Assembly (NCBI RefSeq): GCF_022513585.1
Contig: NZ_JAKWBF010000019.1
Location: 1 to 64,000, forward strand
Reading direction: 5' to 3'
Origin: Gordonia gummivorans
GTDB taxonomy: Bacteria; Actinomycetota; Actinomycetes; Mycobacteriales; Mycobacteriaceae
DNA: 64,000 nt
Numbering within the stretch: position 1 is the stretch's first letter; the number at the start of each line of letters is the position of its first letter. The notes under the pieces were generated by a model, which was not told the DNA's origin, did not search any database, and saw nothing but the letters and a program-made list of their open reading frames with translations. The position numbers were made by a program, and so were the translations under genes. This document shows, in pieces, positions 1 through 8,056 of the stretch.

Positions 1-747
1 TCGCGCGACAACATCCTCACCGAATGGTTCACCGCCGACTACGGCATCTGGTTCGGCTTCCTGCTGCCCGGGATGATGGTCAGCCGGGCGCCGATCCCGT
101 TGGGCGGCACGTCGAATCACTTCAAGCGTGACGTGCTCGACCAGATCGGCGCGTGGGACCCGTTCAACGTGACCGAAGATGCCGACCTCGGCGTCCGGAT
201 CGCCGACTCGGGATACCGCACCGCCGTGCTGGATTCGGTGACGCTGGAGGAAGCCAACGTCGATGCGATCAACTGGGTCAGGCAGCGCTCCCGGTGGTAC
301 AAGGGATATCTGCAGACGTGGCTGGTGCACATGCGCCATCCGGTTCGGCTGTGGCGAATACTCGGCGCGATGGCGTGGTTGCGATTCACGCTGCTGATCG
401 CGGGAACTCCGCTGATCGCGTGCGTCAACATGCTGTTCTGGCTCATCATGCTGCTGTGGATCGCGGGGCAGCCACCGGTGGTCGCCGAGTTGTTCCCCGG
501 CCCGATCTACTACTTGTCGTTGCTGTCGCTGATCTTCGGCAACGGCGCGGTGATCTACATGAATCTCATCGCGATCCGCGAGAACGGTCGCAGTGATCTG
601 GTGGTGTCGGCTCTGCTGGTCCCGGCATATTGGGTCCTGATGAGCGTGGCCGCGATCAAGGGCGTGTGGCAGATCCTGGTCAATCCGTCGTACTGGGAGA
701 AGACATTTCACGGGTTGTCGGAGTCCAATAAAGGCACGTCCAAATGA
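1..747 (+). CDS. Processive family 2 glycosyltransferase, C-terminal part (5' end outside window)
   Basis: The frame is open from the first base, so the start lies before the window; 248 residues are visible. It shows the acceptor-side ED motif (EDAD, visible residues 59-62) and the QxxRW motif (QRSRW, 95-99) of processive GT2 enzymes such as cellulose or hyaluronan synthases. At least three hydrophobic segments follow (about 128-157, 172-190 and 205-225), which in this family form the membrane channel. The nucleotide-binding half is not visible. It overlaps the next gene by 4 bases (ATGA), so the two are probably translated together. The likely role is polymerising a surface beta-glycan from a nucleotide sugar; the sugar cannot be read from this fragment. 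Confidence 0.85.
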   Translation, partial: SRDNILTEWFTADYGIWFGFLLPGMMVSRAPIPLGGTSNHFKRDVLDQIGAWDPFNVTEDADLGVRIADSGYRTAVLDSVTLEEANVDAINWVRQRSRWYKGYLQTWLVHMRHPVRLWRILGAMAWLRFTLLIAGTPLIACVNMLFWLIMLLWIAGQPPVVAELFPGPIYYLSLLSLIFGNGAVIYMNLIAIRENGRSDLVVSALLVPAYWVLMSVAAIKGVWQILVNPSYWEKTFHGLSESNKGTSK

Positions 748-2420
748 GGCGCGCCTCGCGTGGTCCGGGCCGGGCCATCTTCGCTGCGACATTTGTGTTG
801 TATCTCGCGGTCGGGGTGTATCTGGCCGCGGGCCTGCATGTGTACGTCGGTGATTCGCTGTCGCGGGTGCAGTCGGCGCAGAGTGTGCTGTTCAGCCGCG
901 ACCCGCACCTGGCCGCGATCGGTTTCATCTTCACCCCGCTGACCGCGATCGTGCAGTTGCCGTTGACCGCGCTCACGCCATGGTGGCCGGAGCTCACCAC
1001 GGAGGCGATCTCGGCGGCGGTGATGTCGGCCGCGTTCATGGCGGGATCGGTGGTCCAGATCTCCGGTGTGGCCCGCGACCGCGGATTGCCCGGGTGGATG
1101 GGCGGTCTCATCACCGTCTGCTACGCCATCAACCCCATGATCGTCTTCTACGGCGCCAACGGGATGAGCGAGGCTCCCTACCTGTTCTTCCTCGCGTGGG
1201 CATCACGACGCCTGATCCGCTGGGTCGACACCGACGACGTCCACGAACTCGTTGTCGCCGCAATGGCATTGGGATTCGGGTATCTGACCAGATACGACGG
1301 TGGCGCCGCCACGATGGCCGCCGCGCTGCTGGTCGGGTTGGTGTCGTTCCGGCGGGCCGAGAAGGTCGGGACACCGCCCTCGACGCGGTGGTACCGCACC
1401 ATTCTCGATGTCGGGTTGGTGGTGCTGCCCAGTGCGGTGGCCTTCGTCGGCTGGGCACTGACGAGTTGGCTCATCACTGGAAACGCCTTCGCACAGTTCA
1501 GCTCCGAGTACGGCAACGCGAGCATCATCGAGCAGTCCGGGGGAAGTGGCTCGGACACCACCGAAGCGGCCCTGCGGTTCTCGATGACGGAGCTGGCGAT
1601 CCTGGCGCCGCTGTTCCCGCTGTTGCTCGTCGCGGTTGTCGTCACCCGGGCGACGCGTCGTCGTCTCTACCCGCTGCTCCCGACGGTGTTGCTGATCGGT
1701 GCGGTGCTCGCCTTCCAGATCCTCAGTTACAGTCGCGGTTCCACCTTCGGTTTCCTGCGGTTCTACATCACGGTGATCGCGCTCGCGGCGATCGTGGCCT
1801 TGCTCGCGGTGCCGGCCCGTCGGACGGCTCCGGTCCGCCGGCCCGGTGTGTACGCGGCGATGCCGGTGGTCGAGTCCCGGCGACGGCCGGTGACCATCAT
1901 GGGAATCGCGGCCGTGGTGACCATGCTGGTGGCCATCCCGGTCACCGCGTGGGGAATGACCTCGCCCAAGTACGCGCCGCAGGAGTTCGCGTTGACCGCG
2001 GTGGTGGCACCCCGGCCGGACTCCACCGAGCGCAAACACCTTGACGCACAACGTGTTCTGCGCTCCTTCTCCACCGAACGGGCGCTGGCGCAGTACCTGG
2101 ACAGCCTCGACCTCCCGGAGGGCAGCGTGCTGTGCGACACCGTGTACGGATTCGCGGTGGTGGTTGCGTCCACCCGGCCCAAACAGTTTGTGATCCCGTC
2201 GGATCAGGATTTCACCACCATCCTCAACGACCCGGCCGCGAATGGTGTCCAGTATCTCCTGTCGGTGCCCAACGAGGGTCGGGGAAGCGCCGACGCCCTC
2301 AACATCCGGTACCCGACCCTGTACGACAACGGTTCTCAGATATCGGTGCTCGTTCTCGAAGCCCGCAACGATGGCGCGAATCTCCCGGACTGGCGGATCT
2401 ATCGAGTGATCCCGCGATGA
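744..2420 (+). CDS. Polytopic membrane protein, probable GT-C type glycosyltransferase
   Basis: This 558-residue protein has about ten to twelve hydrophobic segments across residues 1-410 and a C-terminal soluble domain of about 150 residues. The loop TRYDGG near residue 185 and the layout (many membrane spans, then an extracytoplasmic domain) resemble GT-C enzymes that use polyprenyl-phosphate sugars. No close family is recognised. The ATG overlaps the stop of the GT2 gene (ATGA), which implies one transcript and a shared pathway, and the convergent glycoside hydrolase lies 20 bases downstream. It could also be an accessory export subunit of the synthase. The GT-C call is an inference from topology. 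Confidence 0.6.
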   Translation: MRRASRGPGRAIFAATFVLYLAVGVYLAAGLHVYVGDSLSRVQSAQSVLFSRDPHLAAIGFIFTPLTAIVQLPLTALTPWWPELTTEAISAAVMSAAFMAGSVVQISGVARDRGLPGWMGGLITVCYAINPMIVFYGANGMSEAPYLFFLAWASRRLIRWVDTDDVHELVVAAMALGFGYLTRYDGGAATMAAALLVGLVSFRRAEKVGTPPSTRWYRTILDVGLVVLPSAVAFVGWALTSWLITGNAFAQFSSEYGNASIIEQSGGSGSDTTEAALRFSMTELAILAPLFPLLLVAVVVTRATRRRLYPLLPTVLLIGAVLAFQILSYSRGSTFGFLRFYITVIALAAIVALLAVPARRTAPVRRPGVYAAMPVVESRRRPVTIMGIAAVVTMLVAIPVTAWGMTSPKYAPQEFALTAVVAPRPDSTERKHLDAQRVLRSFSTERALAQYLDSLDLPEGSVLCDTVYGFAVVVASTRPKQFVIPSDQDFTTILNDPAANGVQYLLSVPNEGRGSADALNIRYPTLYDNGSQISVLVLEARNDGANLPDWRIYRVIPR

Positions 2421-2439
2421 GCTCGCCTTCTGCGACGCA

Positions 2440-3573
2440 TCACTTCACCGTGTCGGCGACCACTTGCCAAGCCGGGTCGATCGGCCCGATGTCGTAGGTG
2501 CACTCCGACGTTCGGGGGTCGGGCACGAATGCCCAGAGCAGGGCGGCCGCTGTCCCGTCGGACCGTTGGCTCGTGATGAGTTGCCGGAACCGTGCCGCCC
2601 GCGCGTCGAGCTTCAGGCAGGATCCGGCCTTGATGCCGATTTCGTTGACCACCAGGGGTTTACCGATCTCTCGCGATTGCCGGATGCGGGCGGGCAGGTT
2701 GCTGCCGTGCGGGCCCGACTCGTCGACCGCGGACAGGTAGTCGTGGAAGTCGAGGACGTCGACGCCGGGGGAGCGGCCGACGGTCACGTAGTCGCGGCCG
2801 GCGGTACCGCACTGGTCGCCGCCGACGAGGCCGGAGAAGATCGGACGATTCGGATCCAGCGTCCGCAACTGCGCGCCCGCGTCGTCGAAGAACTGGCGCA
2901 GCACGCGGGCCGCGTTGGCGGGGCATCTGCGCTGCTGCCAGTCGCACGATGCGCCGCACACGCTGGGTTCCGGTTCGCCGACGAGTTCCCAACCGGCGAT
3001 GGTCTTTTCGCCATGCCACCGGTTGACGGCAGTTTCAAGCCACTTCGAGTACGTCAAATTGCCTGCACTGGGCGTGGTGCGCCAGCCGGAGACGTACCAC
3101 GCATGCTTTTTGAAAACCTCGTCCTCACAGGCGCCTTCGCCACTCGTGAGCACCGGCAGCACCATCTGGCCGTGCCGTGCGGCCGCCGCGAACACCGCGT
3201 CGAGTGGCGCGAAGTTGAGCAGGCCGGTACGTTTGTCGACCGCGAACGAGGAGTACAGGTTGAACCGGGTCAGTGCCCGCTGCGGAAGCCGGCTGAAGTA
3301 GCTGTCGAGGTCGACTGCCGCACCGCAGCCACGATTCACCGCCCAGTCGGTGCCGAGTTGGTAGGCGTTGAACCCGTTCGGCCACCACGCTTTTCCGTCG
3401 AGCAGGAGGCCGGTGGGGGTGATTTCGACACGCGAGGGCCGCTGACCCGTGCTCATACTCTCCGGGGCAGCACGCTTGGAGGTCGACGAGCACGCGGTCA
3501 TGAGCACGGCGGTGAGCACCGCAACGCCGATCAACACCGATGCCCGGAGCAGGGGGCCGCGACGCATCGTCAC
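2440..3573 (-). CDS. Glycoside hydrolase family 5-like secreted lipoprotein
   Basis: The 377-residue protein begins with a lipoprotein signal peptide whose lipobox (LMTAC) puts the lipidated cysteine at residue 28. The rest reads as a (beta/alpha)8 glycosidase of the GH5/mannanase type: the acid/base glutamate is probably E201 (WELVGEPE), the nucleophile E312 (VVNEIG), with FHDY at 277-280. Eight cysteines after the lipobox suggest disulphides outside the cell. It converges on the GT2/GT-C pair, and a hydrolase beside a synthase is the usual layout of exopolysaccharide loci, where it trims or releases the polymer. Substrate is unknown. Its start is 33 bases from the divergent DUF2599 gene, so promoters overlap. 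Confidence 0.75.
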   Translation of the reverse strand: MTMRRGPLLRASVLIGVAVLTAVLMTACSSTSKRAAPESMSTGQRPSRVEITPTGLLLDGKAWWPNGFNAYQLGTDWAVNRGCGAAVDLDSYFSRLPQRALTRFNLYSSFAVDKRTGLLNFAPLDAVFAAAARHGQMVLPVLTSGEGACEDEVFKKHAWYVSGWRTTPSAGNLTYSKWLETAVNRWHGEKTIAGWELVGEPEPSVCGASCDWQQRRCPANAARVLRQFFDDAGAQLRTLDPNRPIFSGLVGGDQCGTAGRDYVTVGRSPGVDVLDFHDYLSAVDESGPHGSNLPARIRQSREIGKPLVVNEIGIKAGSCLKLDARAARFRQLITSQRSDGTAAALLWAFVPDPRTSECTYDIGPIDPAWQVVADTVK

Positions 3574-3606
3574 AGCGCAAGACTACGCGCCACTACTGTG
3601 TACGGT

Positions 3607-4101
3607 ATGGCGAATTCCTTCGCGCGGTTCGGGTGCGGGGCCGTAGTGGCCGCAGTCCTGCTTGTCGGTGCCATCGGCTGCGAATCGGAGGACGACGACG
3701 CAGCGCCGTCGTCTACGGCCCTCGAGAGCACGTCGTCGACGCCGCTGAGCACCTCGATCCCGCCGGCACCGACGAGTACCGTCACCTATCGTCCGCCCTA
3801 CATCGACCACGTCGAATGGGTACAGACCGATGTCGGTCCGAGTCTGCAGGTGCACCCGACCACGTCCGGCAGGTACACGACCGACGAATCCGCCATGGGT
3901 GATGCGTGGTCGGAGGTGGTGCGCCTCGACGCGTCGGCGAACAGCCCCGGTATGCAGGCGCAATTCGACTGCCACTGGCGCTTCGCGCGCATCGTCGACC
4001 CGGAGAAGGCGAGCTGGAATCTCGAGCCGCGCCGGCCCGTCGTCGACGAGCAGACCATGATCGACACGCGATGCAATCCCGGCTTCGCCGAAGAGAACTG
4101 A
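3607..4101 (+). CDS. DUF2599 domain lipoprotein
   Basis: The frame is open far upstream, but the ATG at 3607 is the sensible start: it gives a 164-residue protein with a lipoprotein signal (GAIGC, lipidated cysteine at 25), followed by a Ser/Thr/Pro-rich linker to about residue 60. The folded part carries the DUF2599 pattern: HVEWVQT...GPSLQVHPT...GR, then PGMQAQFDCHW, WNLEPRRP and a terminal CNPG. The two conserved cysteines probably form a disulphide. DUF2599 proteins are exported actinobacterial proteins of unknown function. It is divergent from the GH5-like lipoprotein and separate from the TetR gene that converges on it. Confidence 0.8.
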   Translation: MANSFARFGCGAVVAAVLLVGAIGCESEDDDAAPSSTALESTSSTPLSTSIPPAPTSTVTYRPPYIDHVEWVQTDVGPSLQVHPTTSGRYTTDESAMGDAWSEVVRLDASANSPGMQAQFDCHWRFARIVDPEKASWNLEPRRPVVDEQTMIDTRCNPGFAEEN

Positions 4102-4157
4102 CGTTTCCACAAGTGGTTGCCATCGCGCTCGGAAAGCGAGCGTGATGGCAACCGGAA

Positions 4158-4712
4158 TCAGGTGAGGACGACAGGCAGCACGAAACGTCGCAGCAGTGCT
4201 TCCTCGTTGTCGGGGTCCGGGTCGGTGAGCAGCGACACGATGACACGCACGAGCCACTGCGCGCGCAGGGCGCGCTCCGCATCGGTAACGCCCAGGTCCT
4301 GCAGGAACGACCCGGCGATCGATTCGATGGCCGGTGACAGCAGGGCAAGTCTGGTCGACGTGCCGGCGGCGTCGGGGGTGAACCAGGCCAGGAGTGCGGG
4401 GTCGGCGCGGACCCCGGTCAGCGCCGTGGTGATGGCGGCGGTGAGACGGTCGGCCGGACCGCCGATCTCCCGAATCTGCTCGGCGATCGACTCGGCCACG
4501 CGCGTTGCTGCGCGGTCGACGTAGGCGGCGTGCAGTTCCTGTTTGCCGGGGAAGTAGCGGTACAGCGTCGCTCGGGAGCACCCCACCGCCGAGGCGAGGT
4601 GGCGCATGGTGACCGACGAGACGCCACGCGCGAGAAACAACTCCTCGGCGACGTCGAGGATGCGCCCGGCAGCGAGTTCGGCGCGCTCGTCGGTGAGCCA
4701 GCCGGTACTCAT
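4158..4712 (-). CDS. TetR family transcriptional regulator of the P450 operon
   Basis: The 184-residue protein has an N-terminal TetR helix-turn-helix (about residues 12-58, with TMRHLASAVGCSRATLYRYF) and a variable C-terminal ligand domain. The frame is open further upstream, but the ATG at 4712 overlaps the stop of the P450 gene as ATGA, which fixes it as the likely start and shows co-transcription with the P450. A regulator at the end of the operon it controls is common. The 20-bp palindrome at the P450 promoter (5955-5974) is the natural candidate operator, giving autoregulation and P450 induction by a ligand, perhaps the P450 substrate. That link is an inference. Confidence 0.85.
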   Translation of the reverse strand: MSTGWLTDERAELAAGRILDVAEELFLARGVSSVTMRHLASAVGCSRATLYRYFPGKQELHAAYVDRAATRVAESIAEQIREIGGPADRLTAAITTALTGVRADPALLAWFTPDAAGTSTRLALLSPAIESIAGSFLQDLGVTDAERALRAQWLVRVIVSLLTDPDPDNEEALLRRFVLPVVLT

Positions 4713-5941
4713 CGACCCGCCGGGTAGAACGGCACAAAGGTGGGTCGGCGAACGTAGTTCCCTGCTGCCCAACGTATTCCGTCGGAGTCCACAGCGAAAC
4801 TCGGATACCGCCGGAGCAACTCGGTGAGCGCTATCCGTGCCTGCATGCGGGCAGCAGCGGCGCCGAGGCAGTGGTGATTGCCATGGCTGAAGGTCAGGAT
4901 GTTCCGGGGTCGACGGTCGATGTCGAGGTCCTCGGCGTCGGGGCCGTAGGCGGCGGGATCGCGATTGGCCGCGGCGTAGCAGAGCAGGACCTTGCGCCCG
5001 GCCGGGAGGGTGACGGTTCGCCCGACGTCCGCGTCGGGCAAGGTCACCTCGCGGGTCGTCGTGCGCGCGAGGTTCTGGACCGGTGAGGTGAGACGCAGCA
5101 ACTCGTTCACCGCGTCGGGGATCAGTGTGTCGTCGTCGATCAGCCGGGCGCGCTGATCGGGGTTGCGATGCAGAAGGTCGACGCTGCCGCCGAGCATGCC
5201 GGTGGTGGTGTCGTTGCCACCGGCGACCATCGTGAAGGTGAAGGCCAGGATCGACAGGAGACCGGGCGGGTCGTCGGCAAGGCCGGCGGCCACCAGGTGC
5301 GAGACGGTGTCGTCGGCCGGATGCTTGCGGCGGTACTCGATGAGCCCGGCGAAGTAGCCGAGCATGTCCATGGTCGCGGCGCCTGCCTGGTCCTCGGTGT
5401 CCTTGTTGCCGGTCGCGGCGCCGACTATGGCGTCGGTCCAGCCGTCGAACTGCGATCGATCCGACTCCGGTACGCCCAGGTAGTGCGCGACCACCATGCT
5501 GGGCAGCGGTTTGAAGAGTTCGCCGACGATGTCGGCAGGCGCCGACCCCGAGCCGTCGATCCGGTCGAGTCGTTCGCGGACGAAGTCGCGGACCTGCGGT
5601 TCGAGCGTCGTGACCTGGCGCGGGGTGAATCCGCGCGACACCAGCCGACGGAACTGTGTGTGCACCGGCGGGTCGGTCATCACCATCGGTGGGTTGTCGG
5701 CCATCCCGATCGCCTCGAGTTCGCCATAGGCCACCGTGAGGCCGTCCGACGACGAGAACGTCGCCGGATCCGACGCGGCCGCGATGACGTCGGCGTGGCG
5801 CGTGAGCACCCAGTAATCACCATCGTCGACGTGATGCACCGGCGATTCCGACCGGAGCTGTGCGTACAGCTCGAAGGGGTCGGCCCAGGTCGTGCCCGAC
5901 CGCAGCACAAACACGGGCCGATGAGACGTCTGAGTCCTCAT
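4709..5941 (-). CDS. Cytochrome P450 monooxygenase
   Basis: This 410-residue protein is a standard-length bacterial P450. The haem-thiolate loop is FSHGNHHCLG near residue 350, with the axial cysteine; the ExxR of helix K is ELLR in VNELLRLTSP; the oxygen-activating helix I has GGNDTT. Bacterial class I enzymes need a ferredoxin and reductase, and none is adjacent. Substrate is unknown. Start: an upstream in-frame GTG at 5959 lies inside the palindromic operator, so the ATG at 5941 is preferred; no clear ribosome site precedes it and the transcript may be leaderless. It is followed by the overlapping TetR gene and is divergent from mshA. Confidence 0.9.
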   Translation of the reverse strand: MRTQTSHRPVFVLRSGTTWADPFELYAQLRSESPVHHVDDGDYWVLTRHADVIAAASDPATFSSSDGLTVAYGELEAIGMADNPPMVMTDPPVHTQFRRLVSRGFTPRQVTTLEPQVRDFVRERLDRIDGSGSAPADIVGELFKPLPSMVVAHYLGVPESDRSQFDGWTDAIVGAATGNKDTEDQAGAATMDMLGYFAGLIEYRRKHPADDTVSHLVAAGLADDPPGLLSILAFTFTMVAGGNDTTTGMLGGSVDLLHRNPDQRARLIDDDTLIPDAVNELLRLTSPVQNLARTTTREVTLPDADVGRTVTLPAGRKVLLCYAAANRDPAAYGPDAEDLDIDRRPRNILTFSHGNHHCLGAAAARMQARIALTELLRRYPSFAVDSDGIRWAAGNYVRRPTFVPFYPAGR

Positions 5942-5954
5942 GTAGCCAATATGA

Positions 5955-5974
5955 GACACTTGTCGAAAAGTGTC
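5955..5974. promoter_or_regulatory. 20-bp palindrome, candidate TetR operator between P450 and mshA
   Basis: Arms GACACTT (5955-5961) and AAGTGTC (5968-5974) are perfectly complementary, and the centre contains TCGA, so only one base pair of the 20-bp dyad is broken. It lies 13 bases upstream of the preferred P450 start and 19 bases upstream of the mshA ATG. Size and symmetry fit a TetR dimer site, and the operon contains a TetR gene. Binding is inferred. Confidence 0.6.
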
Positions 5975-5993
5975 AATCTTCTATGGTGGAGGT

Positions 5994-7343
5994 ATGACCT
6001 CCAGTCCGTTCCCGCGGCGTGTCGCGCTGATCTCGGTGCACACGTCACCGCTGGCGCAACCGGGCACCGGAGATGCCGGCGGGATGAACGTCTACGTCTG
6101 GCAGACGGCTCAGCGCCTCGCCCGACGCGGGGTCGAGGTGGAGATCTTCACGCGCGCCACGTCGTCGAGCGACGCGCCGTCGGTCGCGGCGGCTCCCGGG
6201 GTGACGGTCCGAAACGTCGTGGCCGGCCCGTTCGAGGGTCTCGACAAACGTGATCTGCCGGCCCAGCTCTGCGCCTTCACCGCCGGCGTCCTGCGTGCCG
6301 AGGCCGCGCAGGAGCCCGGCTACTACGATCTGATCCACTCGCACTACTGGCTGTCGGGGCAGGTGGGCTGGTTGGCCCGCGACCGGTGGGGTGTCCCGCT
6401 GGTGCACACCGCGCACACGCTGGCGGCGGTCAAGAATGCCTTCCTGGCCGCCGGTGACACCGCCGAGCCGCAGTTGCGGGTGATCGGCGAACAACAGGTG
6501 GTCGACGAGGCCGACCGTCTGGTGGCCAACACCGAAACCGAAGCGAGCGAACTGGTTTCGATGTACCGGGCCGACGCCGACCGGATCGACGTGGTGACGC
6601 CGGGTGCCGATCTGGACTGCTATATCCCGGGTGACAAACGTGCGGCGCGGTCCGCGCTGGGTCTCGACCACGACGAGGCGATCGTGACGTTCGTCGGCCG
6701 GATCCAACCGCTCAAGGCGCCCGACCTGCTGATCGAGGCGGCCGCCCCGCTGATCCGCGGGGCACGCGAGTCGGGCCGACGGTTGCGCGTCCTCATCGTC
6801 GGCGGACCGTCGGGCTCGGGACTCGACCGCCCCGGCGCGCTGATCGACCTGGCCGACGCCGTCGGTATCTCCGACGCCGTCACGTTCTTGCCGCCGCAGC
6901 GTTCGGCTGCGCTCGCCGATGTGTATAGGGCGTCGGATCTTGTTGCAGTGCCCAGCTATTCGGAGAGCTTCGGTCTGGTGGCCATCGAGGCCCAGGCGTG
7001 TGGCACGCCGGTGATCGCTGCCGACGTCGGGGGTCTGTCGGTGGCGGTGTCGGGCGGGGTCACCGGTGTGCTCGTCGACGGACATGCGGTCGGGGACTGG
7101 ACGAATGCGCTGGAAAAGGCTCTGGCGCAACCGGATCAGCTTGCCGAGATGGGTCGTAGCGCACGTCTGCACGCCGAACAGTTCTCCTGGGATCACACCG
7201 TCGACCAGTTGCTGTCGAGCTACTCGGGTGCGATGCAGTCGTTCGCGGCGCGGTCGCCGGCCGCAGCGGCGCCGGTGTCGCGGCAGCGCAGGCCGTGGCG
7301 GCGTCGTCGGACCAGGTTGGCACCCACAATCGGACGGAGTTGA
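5994..7343 (+). CDS. mshA: D-inositol-3-phosphate glycosyltransferase, first step of mycothiol synthesis
   Basis: This 449-residue GT-B enzyme carries the MshA signature at its N-terminus ([20 protein letters not shown]) and the retaining GT4 donor motif [17 protein letters not shown] at about 318-334. It joins GlcNAc from UDP-GlcNAc to inositol-3-phosphate, opening mycothiol biosynthesis, the main low-molecular-weight thiol of actinobacteria. The ATG at 5994 is preferred because it matches the conserved core; the GGAGG just before it is only one base away, so a weak or leaderless start is possible. A GTG at 5970 is an alternative. The YbjN-type gene follows after 4 bases, as in mycobacteria. 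The TetR/P450 palindrome may affect its promoter. Confidence 0.93.
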   Translation: MTSSPFPRRVALISVHTSPLAQPGTGDAGGMNVYVWQTAQRLARRGVEVEIFTRATSSSDAPSVAAAPGVTVRNVVAGPFEGLDKRDLPAQLCAFTAGVLRAEAAQEPGYYDLIHSHYWLSGQVGWLARDRWGVPLVHTAHTLAAVKNAFLAAGDTAEPQLRVIGEQQVVDEADRLVANTETEASELVSMYRADADRIDVVTPGADLDCYIPGDKRAARSALGLDHDEAIVTFVGRIQPLKAPDLLIEAAAPLIRGARESGRRLRVLIVGGPSGSGLDRPGALIDLADAVGISDAVTFLPPQRSAALADVYRASDLVAVPSYSESFGLVAIEAQACGTPVIAADVGGLSVAVSGGVTGVLVDGHAVGDWTNALEKALAQPDQLAEMGRSARLHAEQFSWDHTVDQLLSSYSGAMQSFAARSPAAAAPVSRQRRPWRRRRTRLAPTIGRS

Positions 7344-7347
7344 ATCG

Positions 7348-7938
7348 GTGTCCCACACGGACGTGGTGGAACTGCTTGAACGAACCCTCGCGGAACGCGA
7401 TATCCCGTTCAGCCGCAAGAGTTCCGGCGGTTCGGAGTCCGAGCACGTCGTCCTCGAACTCCCCGGTGAACGCAAGCTCAAGACGACCGTTCTGCTGACC
7501 GCGAGTCGCCACGGTGTGCGCGTCGAGGCGTTTGTGTGTCGTCGGCCGGACGAGGATCACGAGGCCGTCTACCGGTACCTGCTCAAACGCAACCGCCGGC
7601 TCTACGGCGTCGCGTACACCATCGACAACACCGGCGACATCTACCTCGTCGGCCGCATCTCGACCGACGCCCTGGATTCTGATGAGATCGACCGCGTGCT
7701 CGGTCAGGTGCTCGAGGCCGCCGACGGCGACTTCAACACCCTGCTCGAGATCGGTTTTCACACGTCGATCCGTCGGGAATGGGCGTGGCGGGTGTCGCGC
7801 GGGGAATCGTTGCGCAATCTGCTCGCGTTCGAGCACCTCATCGACAAGGACTCCTTGCCCGAACCCGGTGAGCCCCTTCCCGATCGCTATGTACCCGGTG
7901 TGACCGGGCCGGACGAGCCGGGTGCTTCTGCCGACTGA
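7348..7938 (+). CDS. YbjN-domain protein (type III secretion chaperone-like fold)
   Basis: The GTG at 7348 with GGAG eight bases upstream gives a 196-residue protein; the same frame is open inside mshA but that part is shadow. It resembles the actinobacterial YbjN family, whose fold is that of type III secretion chaperones although no such system exists here. The order mshA then YbjN matches Rv0486-Rv0487 from memory. The spacing of 4 bases to mshA argues for one transcript. Function is not established; a protein-binding role is inferred from the fold. Confidence 0.75.
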   Translation: MSHTDVVELLERTLAERDIPFSRKSSGGSESEHVVLELPGERKLKTTVLLTASRHGVRVEAFVCRRPDEDHEAVYRYLLKRNRRLYGVAYTIDNTGDIYLVGRISTDALDSDEIDRVLGQVLEAADGDFNTLLEIGFHTSIRREWAWRVSRGESLRNLLAFEHLIDKDSLPEPGEPLPDRYVPGVTGPDEPGASAD

Positions 7939-8056
7939 GGCCCCTTCTGCCCACTTCGCGCCTGTGGTAAACCCGACGATACGGACAGAGGTCCACGTCA
8001 CATAGTGGCAATGACTGTTGATACGATTGCGCGCGAAACCCACCACTGGAGGTGCC

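Noticed and set aside
2464..3606. Upstream part of the open frame containing the DUF2599 gene
   Set aside because: This part is antisense to the GH5-like gene; the lipoprotein signal begins only at ATG 3607.
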